From contig WAEK01000013.1 in the NCBI GenBank assembly GCA_011634665.1, forward strand, positions 480,501 through 544,500: a stretch of DNA of 64,000 nt. Reading direction: 5' to 3'. The DNA is from Mortierella sp. BCC40632 (taxonomy: Eukaryota > Mortierellomycota > Mortierellomycetes > Mortierellales > Mortierellaceae). Shown here in pieces: positions 12,740-23,534 of this stretch (the stretch's first letter is position 1; each line of letters starts with the position of its first letter). A program made the position numbers and the translations under genes. The notes under the pieces are model-generated. The model was not told the origin of the DNA. It searched no databases and saw only the letters and a list, made by a program, of their open reading frames with translations.

Positions 12740-15504
12740 GCGTAGTGTAGTATACACCGCCTTTTTGGCTTTCATGCGGGAAATGGGAGGTCCACCAGAG
12801 GCGTCCTGATGTTCATTGCCAAGTCTCCTTATTATTGGGAGAACTAGAAAAAGCTACAAAAGACTTGTACATAGATCAACATACCAGAAGGAATATACAA
12901 AGAGGTCGCACAAATGCCGGCGCCTTTCTGTTGAAGAAAAAGAAAAAAATGTGGTTGACTGTTTGTTGAGATGGGGGGGGGGAGGTGGTGGTGTGTCGTT
13001 GTGCTCCAACGTCTACAAACGCATGATATATGCATTATGTATCTGTATCTCTGCAAGAGAGAAACAAAGGAGATTTTCAGGATGCTTGCAACCACCCAAG
13101 ATCTCCATCTCCATTCCTTTTGAACACAGCAAAAAAGAAGAGAAAAAAATACATCAATATTCCTCCGACTGGAGGGGAAGGGCGCTTCGCATAACCATTC
13201 TAGGGCAACTGTCCAAGTACATACCACAGGCTACCGTTCTCCTTGTGCCTCTTTCTTTATCCATGGCTCTGGGATCGACCGTGGGAAGGTGGTCTCGCAT
13301 CCATCTACTTTAATCGTCCACTCATACATGCACAAACAGCACACATGCCCCCTTTGCACAACACAGACATCTACACACAGACACACAAACACACAAACAC
13401 ATCTCTCTGAACTCTCCTTGCTCACATCTACATTGCTTGTTGCGGCGCGCAATAGTAGCACGAGCGACTCGGTACATTCCGGGCAAAGGGGATGGAGTTG
13501 GATCTAGGCCTAGTCCTAATCCAGAAGTATGTTATCGTAGACCCATGCCTATAATCAGGGGGAGGAAGGGGGGGGGACGCCTTTACTGAAGAACGCCTTC
13601 TATTTTATGTGCCCAGGACTCACCACTCGGTTCTCTTTGAGACAGATCGGATCCCCTCCCTTCCTCCTCCTTTACTTGAACCGAGGATCTCGCATTTCTA
13701 CTCTCTTCTACTATCTTTTGATAAGAAAGAGTTTTTTACCTTTTTTTTTTTTTTTTTTTTTTTTCTTCTCTTTTCCTAGGAACACGTTGAAGAATGTGAA
13801 GTGCGCTTTAGGTCTCAAAAGCAAAGGCTAAAAAAAAAAAGGAAGCTTGCGCCAAGAAGGACTTTTTTCTTTCGATTCCTAGGAACCCCCTGACCCTTTC
13901 CCTTTGATTCGCCTATTACCTGTGCTAGAACGTCTTGAATACACTGATTGGATCACTTTTCCTTCTAATTCATGCCACGCCTCGCTGCACAAAAACACTT
14001 TTGGCTACCGAGCCGTAACAGAGGGGTTTGAACCGTTGGTTTCCTGTGGGTCGAGCAAGTTCTGTATATCGCTTTTTTTTTTTTTTTTTTTTTTTTTTTT
14101 CTTTTTTTCGGAATCGGAAGAAGTTTCGCCTAATATGAACAACCTCGCAAATACCTTGCTCTACCGAGGCTTTCAATTTTGAGGATGGATGCAATCCATT
14201 TTCATCCATCACACATTATGACATGGTGTGTATGTGTATGTGTATGTGTATGTGTGTGTGTATACTGTGTACAGTACTGTGTTTTGCCTTTTTTTTCTCT
14301 TTAGGATCCTGCACAGCTCTTCTACATCCGTATGCTCTTTTTCTGGGATGTCCTGCAAATTCCTACTGCGCACACCATTGCTGCCATTGTCACTATCGAC
14401 TCTTTTACCTCTTCAGTTCTTGACGCAATTTTACTGTCTTTTCTTTTCTTTTTTTTTTTTTTTTTTTTTTTTTTTTGAATAAAATCGATTTCTCCAGAAG
14501 AATCAAGGAGCTCAAGATGAAGAGAAGAGAAAAAAAAAAAAAATAAATCAGGAAACCGATTATCTAAGAGAATCAGCAAACTGTCCAAAGATAAAAAAAA
14601 AGGCTTTCCGCCACAAAAAAAAAGACAGCAAAACAGCAAAAAAAAAAGGTCGATCGAGGTGTCTCTTTTTTCATGCAACTTCCTGGATTAGGAATCAGTT
14701 TCCAGTGGATTGTATCTCTAGATACAAACATGACATTCAGTGAGGATGGAATTTGGGCTTTGATCTTGACATTGGTACAAGAGACAGAGGACGAGGAAAT
14801 GACTTTGATCCGCTAGTATTAAATACCAAAAAAATACATCCATGTCGATATCATGTATCACAGTTATCTCAAGAAATAATGATTGTCAGATTCAAAGAAT
14901 TGAAACTATGGCAACAACAAGTGATCGTTGTGAAGGCACTTGAGATGGCAATTGAGATTTCAGACAGCAAAGCACCCATACCATAACCAATCGCGTACAG
15001 AAAGATGAGAGGAAAGACTATTCTGCTGACTGGAGGATCGCTCGCGACAGGCGACGCAAGGTTAAGTCTATACTTTTTTTTTTTTTTTTTTTTTCATGCT
15101 CCAAGAGGCATGTTCGTGATTGGAATTGGGTCCGAGTTTTTCGAGGTCATTATTAGTTGACTGATGTCAGTGGCGGCAGGTGCCTCTTCACCTTGTAAAG
15201 CTTGGGAGGTTTTTGTAAAAACCACAAGTCTTGTGTATAACAGAGTCGAGCATGTTTATCTTAGCTATCCACTTTAATGTTCCGGCTAGACGAGCCCATA
15301 CCCCCCAAAAAATGAAGTATTTTGTCGCATGATGAACTTCGAGCAAATGTGTAGGTCGGTGCCAAGGAGTATCGCCAGCAATCAGCGAGTTCAAAAAATG
15401 AACTTTGGTGCTTGTTCCCAGAAGCAAGGGCCTAGGTGTGTTCAAGCACCTGAAACGACAACGATCTATGAGACCACCAGGAAGTAAAAAAATGTGCAAG
15501 GAGC
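12740..15504. other. Gene-poor region after MET17
   Basis: No supported gene. The first 150 bases or so are MET17 3' UTR. The rest carries poly(T) runs (13741-13764, 14075-14100, 14450-14476, 15074-15094), a TGTGTA-type repeat (14226-14264) and many short ORFs below 100 codons with no recognisable motif. The sequence becomes more AT-rich from about 13.6 kb. Confidence 0.6.
14226..14264. repeat. TGTGTA-type microsatellite
   Basis: Alternating GTGTAT units that pass into pure GT; about 39 bases. Confidence 0.85.
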
Positions 15505-15508
15505 AAAA
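15505..15508 (-). terminator. Pol III terminator of tRNA-Ala
   Basis: TTTT on the minus strand, 10-14 nt after the tRNA 3' end. Confidence 0.6.
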
Positions 15509-15518
15509 GAAGAAGGAG

Positions 15519-15591
15519 TGGAGAACCTGGGCATCGATCCCAGTGCCTCTCGCATGCTAAGCGAGCGCTCTACCATTTGAGCTAGATCCCC
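15519..15591 (-). tRNA. tRNA-Ala (anticodon AGC)
   Basis: A 73-nt cloverleaf on the minus strand without an intron. The acceptor stem starts GGGGATC and ends GTTCTCC plus discriminator A. It has the G3:U70 wobble pair that is the alanine identity element. The D-arm is GCTCAAATGGTAGAGC, the anticodon loop TTAGCAT (anticodon AGC, genome positions 15556-15558), and the T-arm CTGGG-ATCGATG-CCCAG. CCA is not encoded. One acceptor position (6:67) is a U-U mismatch, and the T-loop starts with A instead of the usual TTC. It is the only tRNA I could recognise in the window. Confidence 0.93.
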
Positions 15592-15880
15592 GACTTGTTG
15601 AAATGGAGCCTTTCGGAGTCAACTCGTCCATGGACTCGTTAATTCCTGTCAAGTATCTATTTCCAAGCGATATTGCTAGAGCTGTGTGCCAACGGGGCAG
15701 TAGCCCCGGTATTCCATAAACTCTGCATGCCCACGTGGGGCCCTCGTTAACAAAAAAAAAAAAGACAATGAGGCGGGTGTGCCTTCCATTATGGTGAAGC
15801 TTCCCGCTCCGCTCCCTCGGGGCCCGGGCTCTTCCTTCGCAATGAACTTTTGGCTCTTTGTGTCGAGCAGCAGAATCAGA

Positions 15881-15917
<37 letters not shown>

Positions 15918-16638
15918 ATAGTTCGGTGTATAGACTTGACCGGTTCATTAGTACGATACACCAAATGCTCTTGAGATAGCGTGGTTAAAATGAATGCTAT
16001 CCTCTCTGATATGTTACAATACCATCAAGGGCACCAGCAAAATCTACAATCCTCCCTCGTTATACTGTCTGTTTTGTGGGTTATATCAAGAGAATCACCT
16101 GAATCTTCTTTGATTCAGTGAGTAAAGAGTTTGTGGCATTTTCCCTTCGCCCTTCTTCTCTCTATCCTTGCTGAAGCAACCTCGTCTCGTAGTTTGTCCC
16201 AACTATAAAAATCGCTTGTCACTTGAATAAGATTGAGATGAAGAGGGTTCTGACAGGTGATTCCCTTGATATAAAGCACAAAACCGACGGTGTAACGAGG
16301 GAGAATTGTTCTCATTTAGGCTTGAACCTGTAGGTCTTGCCCTAAACACTTCCTCGTCATTGGGCCTTTACATGGTATTGGCAAGTAGTAATAGTATCAT
16401 AGCTTCCATACTAGCTAGATGAGATATGAAGCAATATGTATGAATCACGGCCTGGGATCTTTATTGTTTAGCATCTAGAATGATAGAGCATTGAAAAAAA
16501 AAGTGTAACTCTCCATTGTGCGAATTATGGATGCACTTTATGTGGAATGCTCAAGGCAACGACGACTGTGAAGGTTGTAATAAAGAATCCGGATAGCTAA
16601 AGAGCTCAAATAGATTTTTATAAACATCAATAGATCCT

Positions 16639-16674
<36 letters not shown>

Positions 16675-17148
16675 GCGTGCGATGCTGAGGGTGGTTGCTA
16701 GTCGTAGAATAAAAGGTAGGGACGGCGGGTGTCGTCAACCTCCTGTGGCTATTATTAAATCTACACTCGAAGAAATGGAAGTCGAGCGAGAGCTTACTCT
16801 GTTCAGTTAAAAGGCCACCTAGGCATAAGTTTGCGACTCTCTTTTCCCCCATCCTCCAAAATGTGCTCGACAAAGAACTTTCATCCACAAGCTAGGGCTG
16901 AATCAAAGCTCCAATAAATTTATTAATTGAACCGAGTAAGCTCTCGCTCAACCTCGAAAAACTGGAGTGGCGCTGTAGACACCGCCGTCTGGACTCGACG
17001 GTGAGGGTATCAAGGGACAAGGAATTAGAGCAAGAGGTGGTGGTGTGTGCCGCCCTGCCTTGAACATAATCCACAAGGATTGAGAGTTGGATACCCAGTA
17101 AAAATTTTTCGCCGGGGTATTAGCAAAAAATCCAAAGACCGGAACTGC
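15592..17148. other. AT-rich gene-poor stretch with an inverted repeat
   Basis: No gene supported. Poly(A) at 15885-15913 and poly(T) at 16641-16672. Contains the 25-bp inverted repeat described separately. Short ORFs (60-116 codons) show no family I recognise. Confidence 0.55.
16784..16949. repeat. 25-bp inverted repeat with 116-bp spacer
   Basis: Arm 16784-16808, read on the minus strand, matches arm 16925-16949 on the plus strand at 23 of 25 positions; shared core GAGTAAGCTCTCGCTC. It could be a hairpin, the ends of a small non-autonomous element, or a chance relic. No target-site duplication was clear by eye. Confidence 0.75.
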
Positions 17149-17563
17149 TTACAGTTTTTCATAGGGTTCCACCAAGCCGCCGTTGTTTTCAACAACTCGA
17201 TCCCTGAAGTCCATCAAGTCACGCCCAACCTCCACATTGTGTCCATGTGCTATCGACATTCGAGTCATATCGTCCACTTCTCTCCAAATAATTCCAGGCG
17301 TATACTCTGGAAATCGACTCATAGAGGTCCTGTTCAGACAAAAAATCCGGATCAATTGGATCGCTCGAGGGGAGGTCCAAGTTAAGCAGGAGCTGGGACT
17401 TCGTAGACTGATTTATCGACGCTGTCACATTGCCAATGTCGCCATGACTCTCGTTGCCAGGTGAATGGTATCTCGGGGAGTTCACTACAAAATTTAAGTT
17501 CAATGTGAACTGAGCATCAGAGCAAGTCTTACAGCATATACCTGAAAATAAGTCCACAATCAC
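17149..17563 (-). other. Unidentified coding-like segment with a frame switch
   Basis: Two overlapping minus-strand frames each look like protein. The first, upstream, includes NSPRYHSPGNESHGDIGNV and LLLNLDLPSSDPIDPDFLSE. The second, downstream, includes SRFPEYTPGIIWREVDDM and GHNVEVGRDLMDFRDRVV. The change of frame falls next to TTTTTTGTCTGAACAG (about 17325-17340), which resembles a 3' splice site, and the second frame ends at CT-GTAAGC, which resembles a donor. It could be exons of an uncharacterised gene or a decayed one. I recognise no family. Confidence 0.3.
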
Positions 17564-17651
17564 TTACAATCCTCTATCGTTAAGCTGCGTCCGAATGAAA
17601 CTAATGAGGAGAAAAAGATAATGATAATGTACAACAAAAGTAAGTATATGC

Positions 17652-18338
17652 TTAATAAACCAGGATTCGTCTAGCTTCTATGTTACTTCTCCTCGATTGA
17701 CTGCGATTCATGTCAGTAGAGGTTCCAGATTCTAACTGCCCATTCAGGTCTTTGGGAGGGACGGCTGAGGATGGCGCCAAGGATGTAGCAGCTTTAAAAA
17801 GTGTCTTGATTGATGCAAGGGCGATTGGGCTAGGCTTTCCAGATTCAGAAGAGACCCGGGACTTGTGCAATGCACTTGATGTTGAAGATCCGAGCTCCTC
17901 AGGCTCTGTAAAGGAGGCTGACAACCGGTACGGGGGAGTCGAAGCAAGTGGTTCATGTTGACCAGTGACTTGTCTTACCAAGGAAGTCCCATGTCGTCCA
18001 GATTCTGTACATGATCTAGTCTGCGTCCTACCGAGGCCCGGTCCAGTACCACCAACCAACAGAGTTCCAAGTGAAAGAGCGCCAGTTGAGGAGGCGCCTT
18101 TATTGTAAGACTCAGAAGGTACAGGTGAAGAAAGTGTATCCCGATTGGGCCAAAAGACAACTACATTAGGTATTTTTGATGAGTCGGCAACCTGGTCGAT
18201 TGAAGCCGGTCGTGCAGGCAGTATAGTGTCAGGAAGAGAAACACCATTGACTTCACCATCTTCATCACTCCCGACATCCTCGTCTTGGCTTTTGTCGTTC
18301 TTATCTTGGGACAGACTTCGCTCATTAACAGGGATCAC
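17652..18338 (-). CDS. Hypothetical Ser-rich protein (228 codons)
   Basis: Open frame of 228 codons in an AT-rich, otherwise gene-poor stretch. The N-terminus is acidic and Lys/Asp-rich (DKNDKSQDEDVGSDEDGEV), followed by Ser/Thr/Pro-rich sequence and a basic end (SQSRRSNIEARRILVY). No signal peptide, membrane segment or known domain is visible. It may be one exon of a larger gene with the coding-like segment at 17149-17563, since both are on the same strand and 90 bases apart. Frame length and normal amino-acid mix favour real coding; the lack of any recognised homology keeps confidence low. Confidence 0.35.
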   Translation of the reverse strand: MIPVNERSLSQDKNDKSQDEDVGSDEDGEVNGVSLPDTILPARPASIDQVADSSKIPNVVVFWPNRDTLSSPVPSESYNKGASSTGALSLGTLLVGGTGPGLGRTQTRSCTESGRHGTSLVRQVTGQHEPLASTPPYRLSASFTEPEELGSSTSSALHKSRVSSESGKPSPIALASIKTLFKAATSLAPSSAVPPKDLNGQLESGTSTDMNRSQSRRSNIEARRILVY

Positions 18339-18634
18339 AGGAGAACTTTGAGTGGACGGAGTAGGGTGGAAATATTATCTGCGTTATAGACTAACTGCGG
18401 AACTCCTGTCCGTGTAGCCAAGCCTTCTTACGAAGGATTGAAAAGTAACATGTTCTTCACCTTTCCCTTTTCTTTTCTTTTTTTCTTTTCTTTTCTTTTT
18501 TCAAGAGCCCAAGCAATGTGATCTGGCTTTGCTTGGGATAAAGCTGGTATTTCCATTTGATAGCTATACATGAGATTCTTTTGTCAGAAAATTCATATTT
18601 GAAAGAAACAGTTTCGATGCGGACAAGGTTGTTA

Positions 18635-18699
18635 CAGCCAGCCTGGCTGACAGACCGCGAACTAAATCTGTGTGCAGCTCATAGAGCCGCGACTGCAAT
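18635..18699. repeat. 65-bp direct repeat, copy 1
   Basis: Runs from CAGCCAGCCTGGCTG to CCGCGACTGCAAT. It matches copy 2 at 57 of 65 positions. The first 15 bases form a perfect hairpin (CAGCCAG-C-CTGGCTG). Confidence 0.85.
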
Positions 18700-18739
18700 T
18701 ACAACAAAAATACTGCTACTAAATTCGATTACGTGGACG

Positions 18740-18804
18740 CAGCCAGCTTGGCTGATGGACCGCGAACTAAATCCATGTACAGCTCAGGGAGCCGCGACTG
18801 CAAT
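18740..18804. repeat. 65-bp direct repeat, copy 2
   Basis: Same length as copy 1 and offset by exactly 105 bases, with eight substitutions and no gaps. The terminal hairpin carries one mismatch. Function unknown. Confidence 0.85.
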
Positions 18805-18859
18805 CTGTCCACATCATCAATTGAGTAGCGCATAATGAACGATAAAACTTGCCTTCGAC

Positions 18860-18860
<1 letters not shown>

Positions 18861-18926
<66 letters not shown>
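18861..18926. repeat. (AGAT)n microsatellite
   Basis: About 16 tandem AGAT units, followed by degenerating GAGA/GATA sequence to about 18985. Confidence 0.95.
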
Positions 18927-18927
<1 letters not shown>

Positions 18928-19652
18928 GAGAGATAGAAAGATAGAAAGATAGAGAGATAGAGATAGAGAGAGATAGAGAGAGAGTAGAGAAGGGGAAAGA
19001 CAACGATGAGTGCGGAGGCAATGATGGCGGGGTGAAGATGAAGTGGTGGGAGGACTTGCAAGACGCAAGCCACTCTGTTAGCCATTTGTCACACCATGCA
19101 ATTTCTTTCACCATATCCTTTTCTCTAACCCATTGCCTTTACCGCTCTCACACTCTCTTTTGACCTTACTTTCTTGTTTGTATCTTACATCCTTTCTTTT
19201 TGCCACCATTTCCTTGTCTAGTAGGCAGATTGGTGGGGAGAGGGGGGCGAGAGTGTTTGCGCGGGCCAAACTATCTAGATTGGCTTTGGTTTTTTTATGA
19301 CATTAAAAAGTACCAGCTATAAAAAAATAGAGAGAGAGACAGAGAGCGTAGATATTGTTTGGTGTATAGATGGGGGGGGGGAGTGGATTTGCGATATGCT
19401 CATCCACCAAGTGTTGAGCGAATAAGATAAATAGAATAAAAAAGAAAAGAAAAGTCTGACTAGCTAAGGGAGGAAGGGAAAAAAAAAGGCAAGAGGACGG
19501 ATTCCACTCCTTCACACTTTTTCTTTTCGTTTCCTCTCCCTTCAAACCTTCTCCTCCCTCCCTCCAAATCATGGAGAGAGAAAGTAGGAAGGCACGAGGG
19601 GAAAGAAAGAAAGAAAGAAAGAAAAAAAAAGAGGTATCGAGGTTATCTATCC
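18927..19652. other. Region downstream of the septin gene
   Basis: No gene supported. Contains decayed GATA/GAGA repeats and the probable 3' UTR of the minus-strand septin, with AAAG repeats at about 19605-19624. Confidence 0.6.
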
Positions 19653-21539
19653 TTACTTGCCCGTGAATCCAAAGCCCTTCTTCTTGGTCTTTTCTGGGGT
19701 GAGGGGGCGGCCCTGCTCGATCCTCCTCTTCTTGTCCTCCAGTTCCAAACGCTGCTTCTCGAGTGCGTCCTTCATCTCCTTATGCTTTGCATACAATTCG
19801 GCCTCGGATTGTGTCAACTTGGCCTCCTTCTCTTGGACCTTTTGTTGGAAGACATGCTTCATGTCCTGCTCCATCTTCACCAGCTTGGCCTCATGCAAAG
19901 CACGCTCCTCCTCCAACTTGGCCAATGGGTCGACCTCGCGGAAGACAGACTGGTCCTGCTTGTAGCCCATGACCAACAGCTTCTCGGTACGGTAGTTTTC
20001 ATAGTGAACGTCGTTTGTGAACTCGCGAAGCTCTTCCATGTGCGTGCTATATATGTCAAAGGGGTGAAGTATGAAAAAATTAGCACGAGAGGTCGCGTTC
20101 TACTTTTTTCTTATCGTCTCAATGCTCCTATCAAAGGGACAAAGTAATAGTGAAAAGCGTACCGGATCAACATCTGACGAAGCTTGACAAAGTCGCAGTG
20201 GTCCTCGTTGTCGACCTCAATGACACCCCAAGGGTACTGACGACCACGAATTTGGCGACCATCCTTTGCCTCCACAATCTTGTTGGATCCAACGATTGCG
20301 AAAGGGATCTTGCTCTAATTTTATCCGGTTACAAAATATCAAGAATATTGTTTAGAACGCCCTTTCCTTCTTTTACACATCCGACTTAGACAATGGTCGT
20401 TTGATGACTCTCCTTTCATTTATGTGTTCATGACAACTCACCATGACATCCTTAGTCTCGTTGATGGTCTCAATATCATCACAGTCGTAGTGTTGGGCGT
20501 GGTAGATCTTGATGTCGTGATGGGCAATGTCCAAAAGGATCTAAGAGTGTGTGAGCAATCATTTTTTTAAAAAAAAGACAACAAATATAAAAAAAAGGTT
20601 TTGTCAGGGTATGGTAATATGCATTTGTTCCTGCAGCAACGGCCGTTGTACGGTTTCATCGGGGCGAATGAATAGCATTCCATGTGTTTCTGCGTGTTTG
20701 TTTGTGTGCACGGAGGGGAAGAGGAAAAAAGGACATACTCTCTCCTTGAAGGCAGTGATCTCCTCGCTGGTCATAGTGTCACTCTTAGCGATGACAGGGA
20801 TCAAGTTGACCTTGGTATGCAACTTCTTCATGAACTCAATGTCAAGCGACTTGAGCGAGTGGCCCGTGGGGGCGATAAAGTAAAGGCAGGCATTGACACG
20901 GGTGTCGGTGATCTTGCTGCGGTTGACTCTGTTCTCCTGCTCAAGGTAAGAGTCGAAGCGGGCCTCGATGGTCTCCAGAATGGGCTTCCAGCTAATGTCC
21001 AAGCAGCGCGAACAAGGCAAGGCAAGGCAAGGCAAGGCAAAGTAAGGGGGATACGGAGGAATTGGAATGTTAAGTGAGAACAGACAGCAGTCCCGGAAAA
21101 AGAAAAAAGACCACGTGGGAACGGGAGTGATAAAATAAAATAAAAAGTCATCATCAGCACTCCGTACCTGTCCTCGTTGTTGATGAAATCACCAAAGCCA
21201 GGAGTGTCGACCACGTTGAGCTTCAGACGGACGCCGCTCTCCTCAATGTCGGTGCTGAGGACCTGGATGCCAACGGTCTTGGGAGTCTCTTCCGAGAGAG
21301 GGACGTGCTCCTTGGGTGGGTAGAGGGGGGCGTTGAAGAGGGTGTTGACAAGAGTCGACTTACCGAGACCGGATTCGCCTATTTGGTTTGCCCAACGGTA
21401 GAAAAAGAAACGTTCTGTAAGACACGAGACTCTGTCTGCGGTGGAAGAAGTCCTTCTTCGGTCATGGCGCTAAACCATGTTGCTCGTCGCTTACAGACAC
21501 ACACACGCACACACACAGCACACACACACACAAACACAG

Positions 21540-21607
<68 letters not shown>

Positions 21608-22462
21608 AAAAGAGAAAGAGAAAGAGAGAAAGAGAAAGAAAAAGAGAGAACTGGATGGCGGGAGGACTTAGGGGAGATGCATGCAGAATGCAGCCAAAGG
21701 GAAGGGGCTCCCTTTTCCCGCTCCTGTTCCGTTCCTGTATTCGAACTCATCCGGTAGCAAGTGTATGTGTATGTGTCCTTTCCTGGGCCCTGGGCCCCTG
21801 GATATGATCATGCCTCACGCGCAAAAAAAAAGGTCCCGGTTCTGATGCTGCTGCTGTTGTTGTTCATGCTTCATGCTCCATGCTTCATGCTCCATGCTCC
21901 TGCTGGCTTCAGCTGGCGTCTGCTGGCGTGCAACCTGCTCCAGGCTCCCAAACCTCATCGACAAACAGCTCAGGTTATTAATATCGCTCTCGCACTCTTT
22001 TTTTTTTCTGCCGCCCGCTCATGGCTACGCGAGCCCATCTTGCTCCTTTTGCAATAAAAGAGAGTGTTAAATAACACCGGGCCTGCCTTGGCCAGGCTGT
22101 CAACAAAAGGAATGGGCCCAAGTCTCTTTTTTTTTTGGCGAGAGCCGCCGAGCGAGCGCTCTCTGTCCATCTGTTTTGATGTTATGTTGTTGGTCTCTTC
22201 TGGACAGGGGAATAAGGCCCAGCAACGACCACATTCCTCTGCTTCTGCTCAGAGCACACTGCTTTTTCTCTCTCTCTTGTTTCTCTCTCTTTGATCTTGT
22301 TTTGGTCTGGGGTGAGAGAGAGGATGAAAGGAACCACTTACCAACAACCATGATTGTAAAGTTGAAGCCCTTCTTGACCGACTTGCGGTGGACTTGGTTG
22401 GGCAGGTTGGCAAAGCCGACATAGCCTTGCAGCTTCTTACGGAGAGCACCGCTGATCAAGGG
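19653..22462 (-). CDS. CDC3: Septin of the Cdc3/AspB group (first coding exon not resolved)
   Basis: GTP-binding cytoskeletal protein that assembles with other septins into filaments and rings at septa, hyphal tips and branch sites. Resolved exons (minus strand): 22462-22342, 21378-21168, 20991-20739, 20540-20442, 20314-20163, 20046-19653, giving 409 residues in constant phase. Seen in order: [20 protein letters not shown] (polybasic region), the P-loop GESGLGKST rebuilt across the first intron, the switch motif [15 protein letters not shown], the septin-specific stretch [19 protein letters not shown], the G4 motif PVIAKSDT, and a C-terminal heptad-rich coiled coil (about 100 residues, [18 protein letters not shown] onward). 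The HRKSVKKGF and coiled-coil pattern fits Cdc3/AspB better than Cdc10. No in-frame ATG exists in exon 22462-22342, so a short upstream exon is missing; I could not place it. Confidence 0.92.
21016..21040. repeat. GGCAA pentamer repeat in a septin intron
   Basis: Five consecutive GGCAA-type units in the intron between septin exons 20991-20739 and 21378-21168. Confidence 0.8.
21542..21603. repeat. (GA)n microsatellite in a septin intron
   Basis: About 62 bases of GA, next to a CA-rich run (21497-21538), all inside the 963-base intron that divides the P-loop codons. Confidence 0.95.
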
Positions 22463-23470
22463 CTATTCACCAGGTCGAAACAGTTAAAGAGAAAAGTCAG
22501 CATTGGAAGAGTTGAGTGATGATGAATGCTCATGTGTCTGTGGTGTCTAGGTGGTTCGGTGGTGCTCGACTTTCTGGTCAAGAAGAGCCTTTTTTTTCAA
22601 TGAGGCCAAAAGAGGAGGTCCCCATGGGGTCTGGCTGTCAGCTCATGATCCCCCTTTTTTTTTTTTTCTCTTTCTGTCTCTTTTGCAACCGAATGTGCCA
22701 GAGGCACAGTTCCAGGAGGCGGAGAGAGATCCAGATTCCGCGAACGGGAGTCAAAGGACCGGAGACGGATTGAAGGGGACGTAAAAAAAAAAAAAAAAAG
22801 AGCCAGGAGAGGACTTGCTCGTCATCCTGAAAAAGAGAAGGCGGGGACGAAAGGGCAAAGGGTATGAAGGAGGTTCAGAATGGGCCCAAGTGGCCATGCG
22901 GTCCATTGACGCGGGAACTTGCCTTTGATGCGGGAGGGGTCAATGGGAGGGCTAGAGATCCAGGGTCCAGGGGCGACAGAGAAAGAAAGAGAGACCGACA
23001 GGTAGCGAAGGAGTGATAGACAGCAGGCGAGCAAGGGAGGAGAGAAAGAACGGGGAGTGGTTATCAATATTAGAGTCATTGCGGGAAAAAAAAAAAAAAA
23101 GGAAAGGATGGGATGGGATGCGACGGTTGGATAGCGTCGCACAGGGTGATGGCAATAAGGCAATGAGTGCCCAGCTGGTAGAAGACGTACGGACTTCGGT
23201 GGCCATTGTAGAAGGATATGTCTGATGGTGGACAGGAAGGGGGCACGGTTTGGTTCTGGCGGGGTGGAGGTGGATGGAGCGGTGTTAGGGAAAGAGGAGG
23301 TAGCGGGGATGATCGGTCGTGGATGGATGGAGTGAGGGGTGTAGGGGCGCGTAGGGTCAGGGGGGGAGATGGGGATGAGGATGGGAGGATTGAGTAAAAA
23401 AAAGGATGCAAACAGAAGAGAGAAAATGAAAAAGCAGAACCGCAGGCAAAGAGAAGAAGAGAAAAAAAAA

Positions 23471-23478
<8 letters not shown>

Positions 23479-23531
<53 letters not shown>
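23479..23531. repeat. (AG)n microsatellite
   Basis: About 53 bases of AG dinucleotides directly after a poly(A) run. Confidence 0.95.

Positions 23532-23534
<3 letters not shown>

Noticed and set aside
13990..14070. B-box-like string (GGTTCAAACC on the minus strand)
   Set aside because: No cloverleaf can be built; poly(A) occupies the place of the 5' half.
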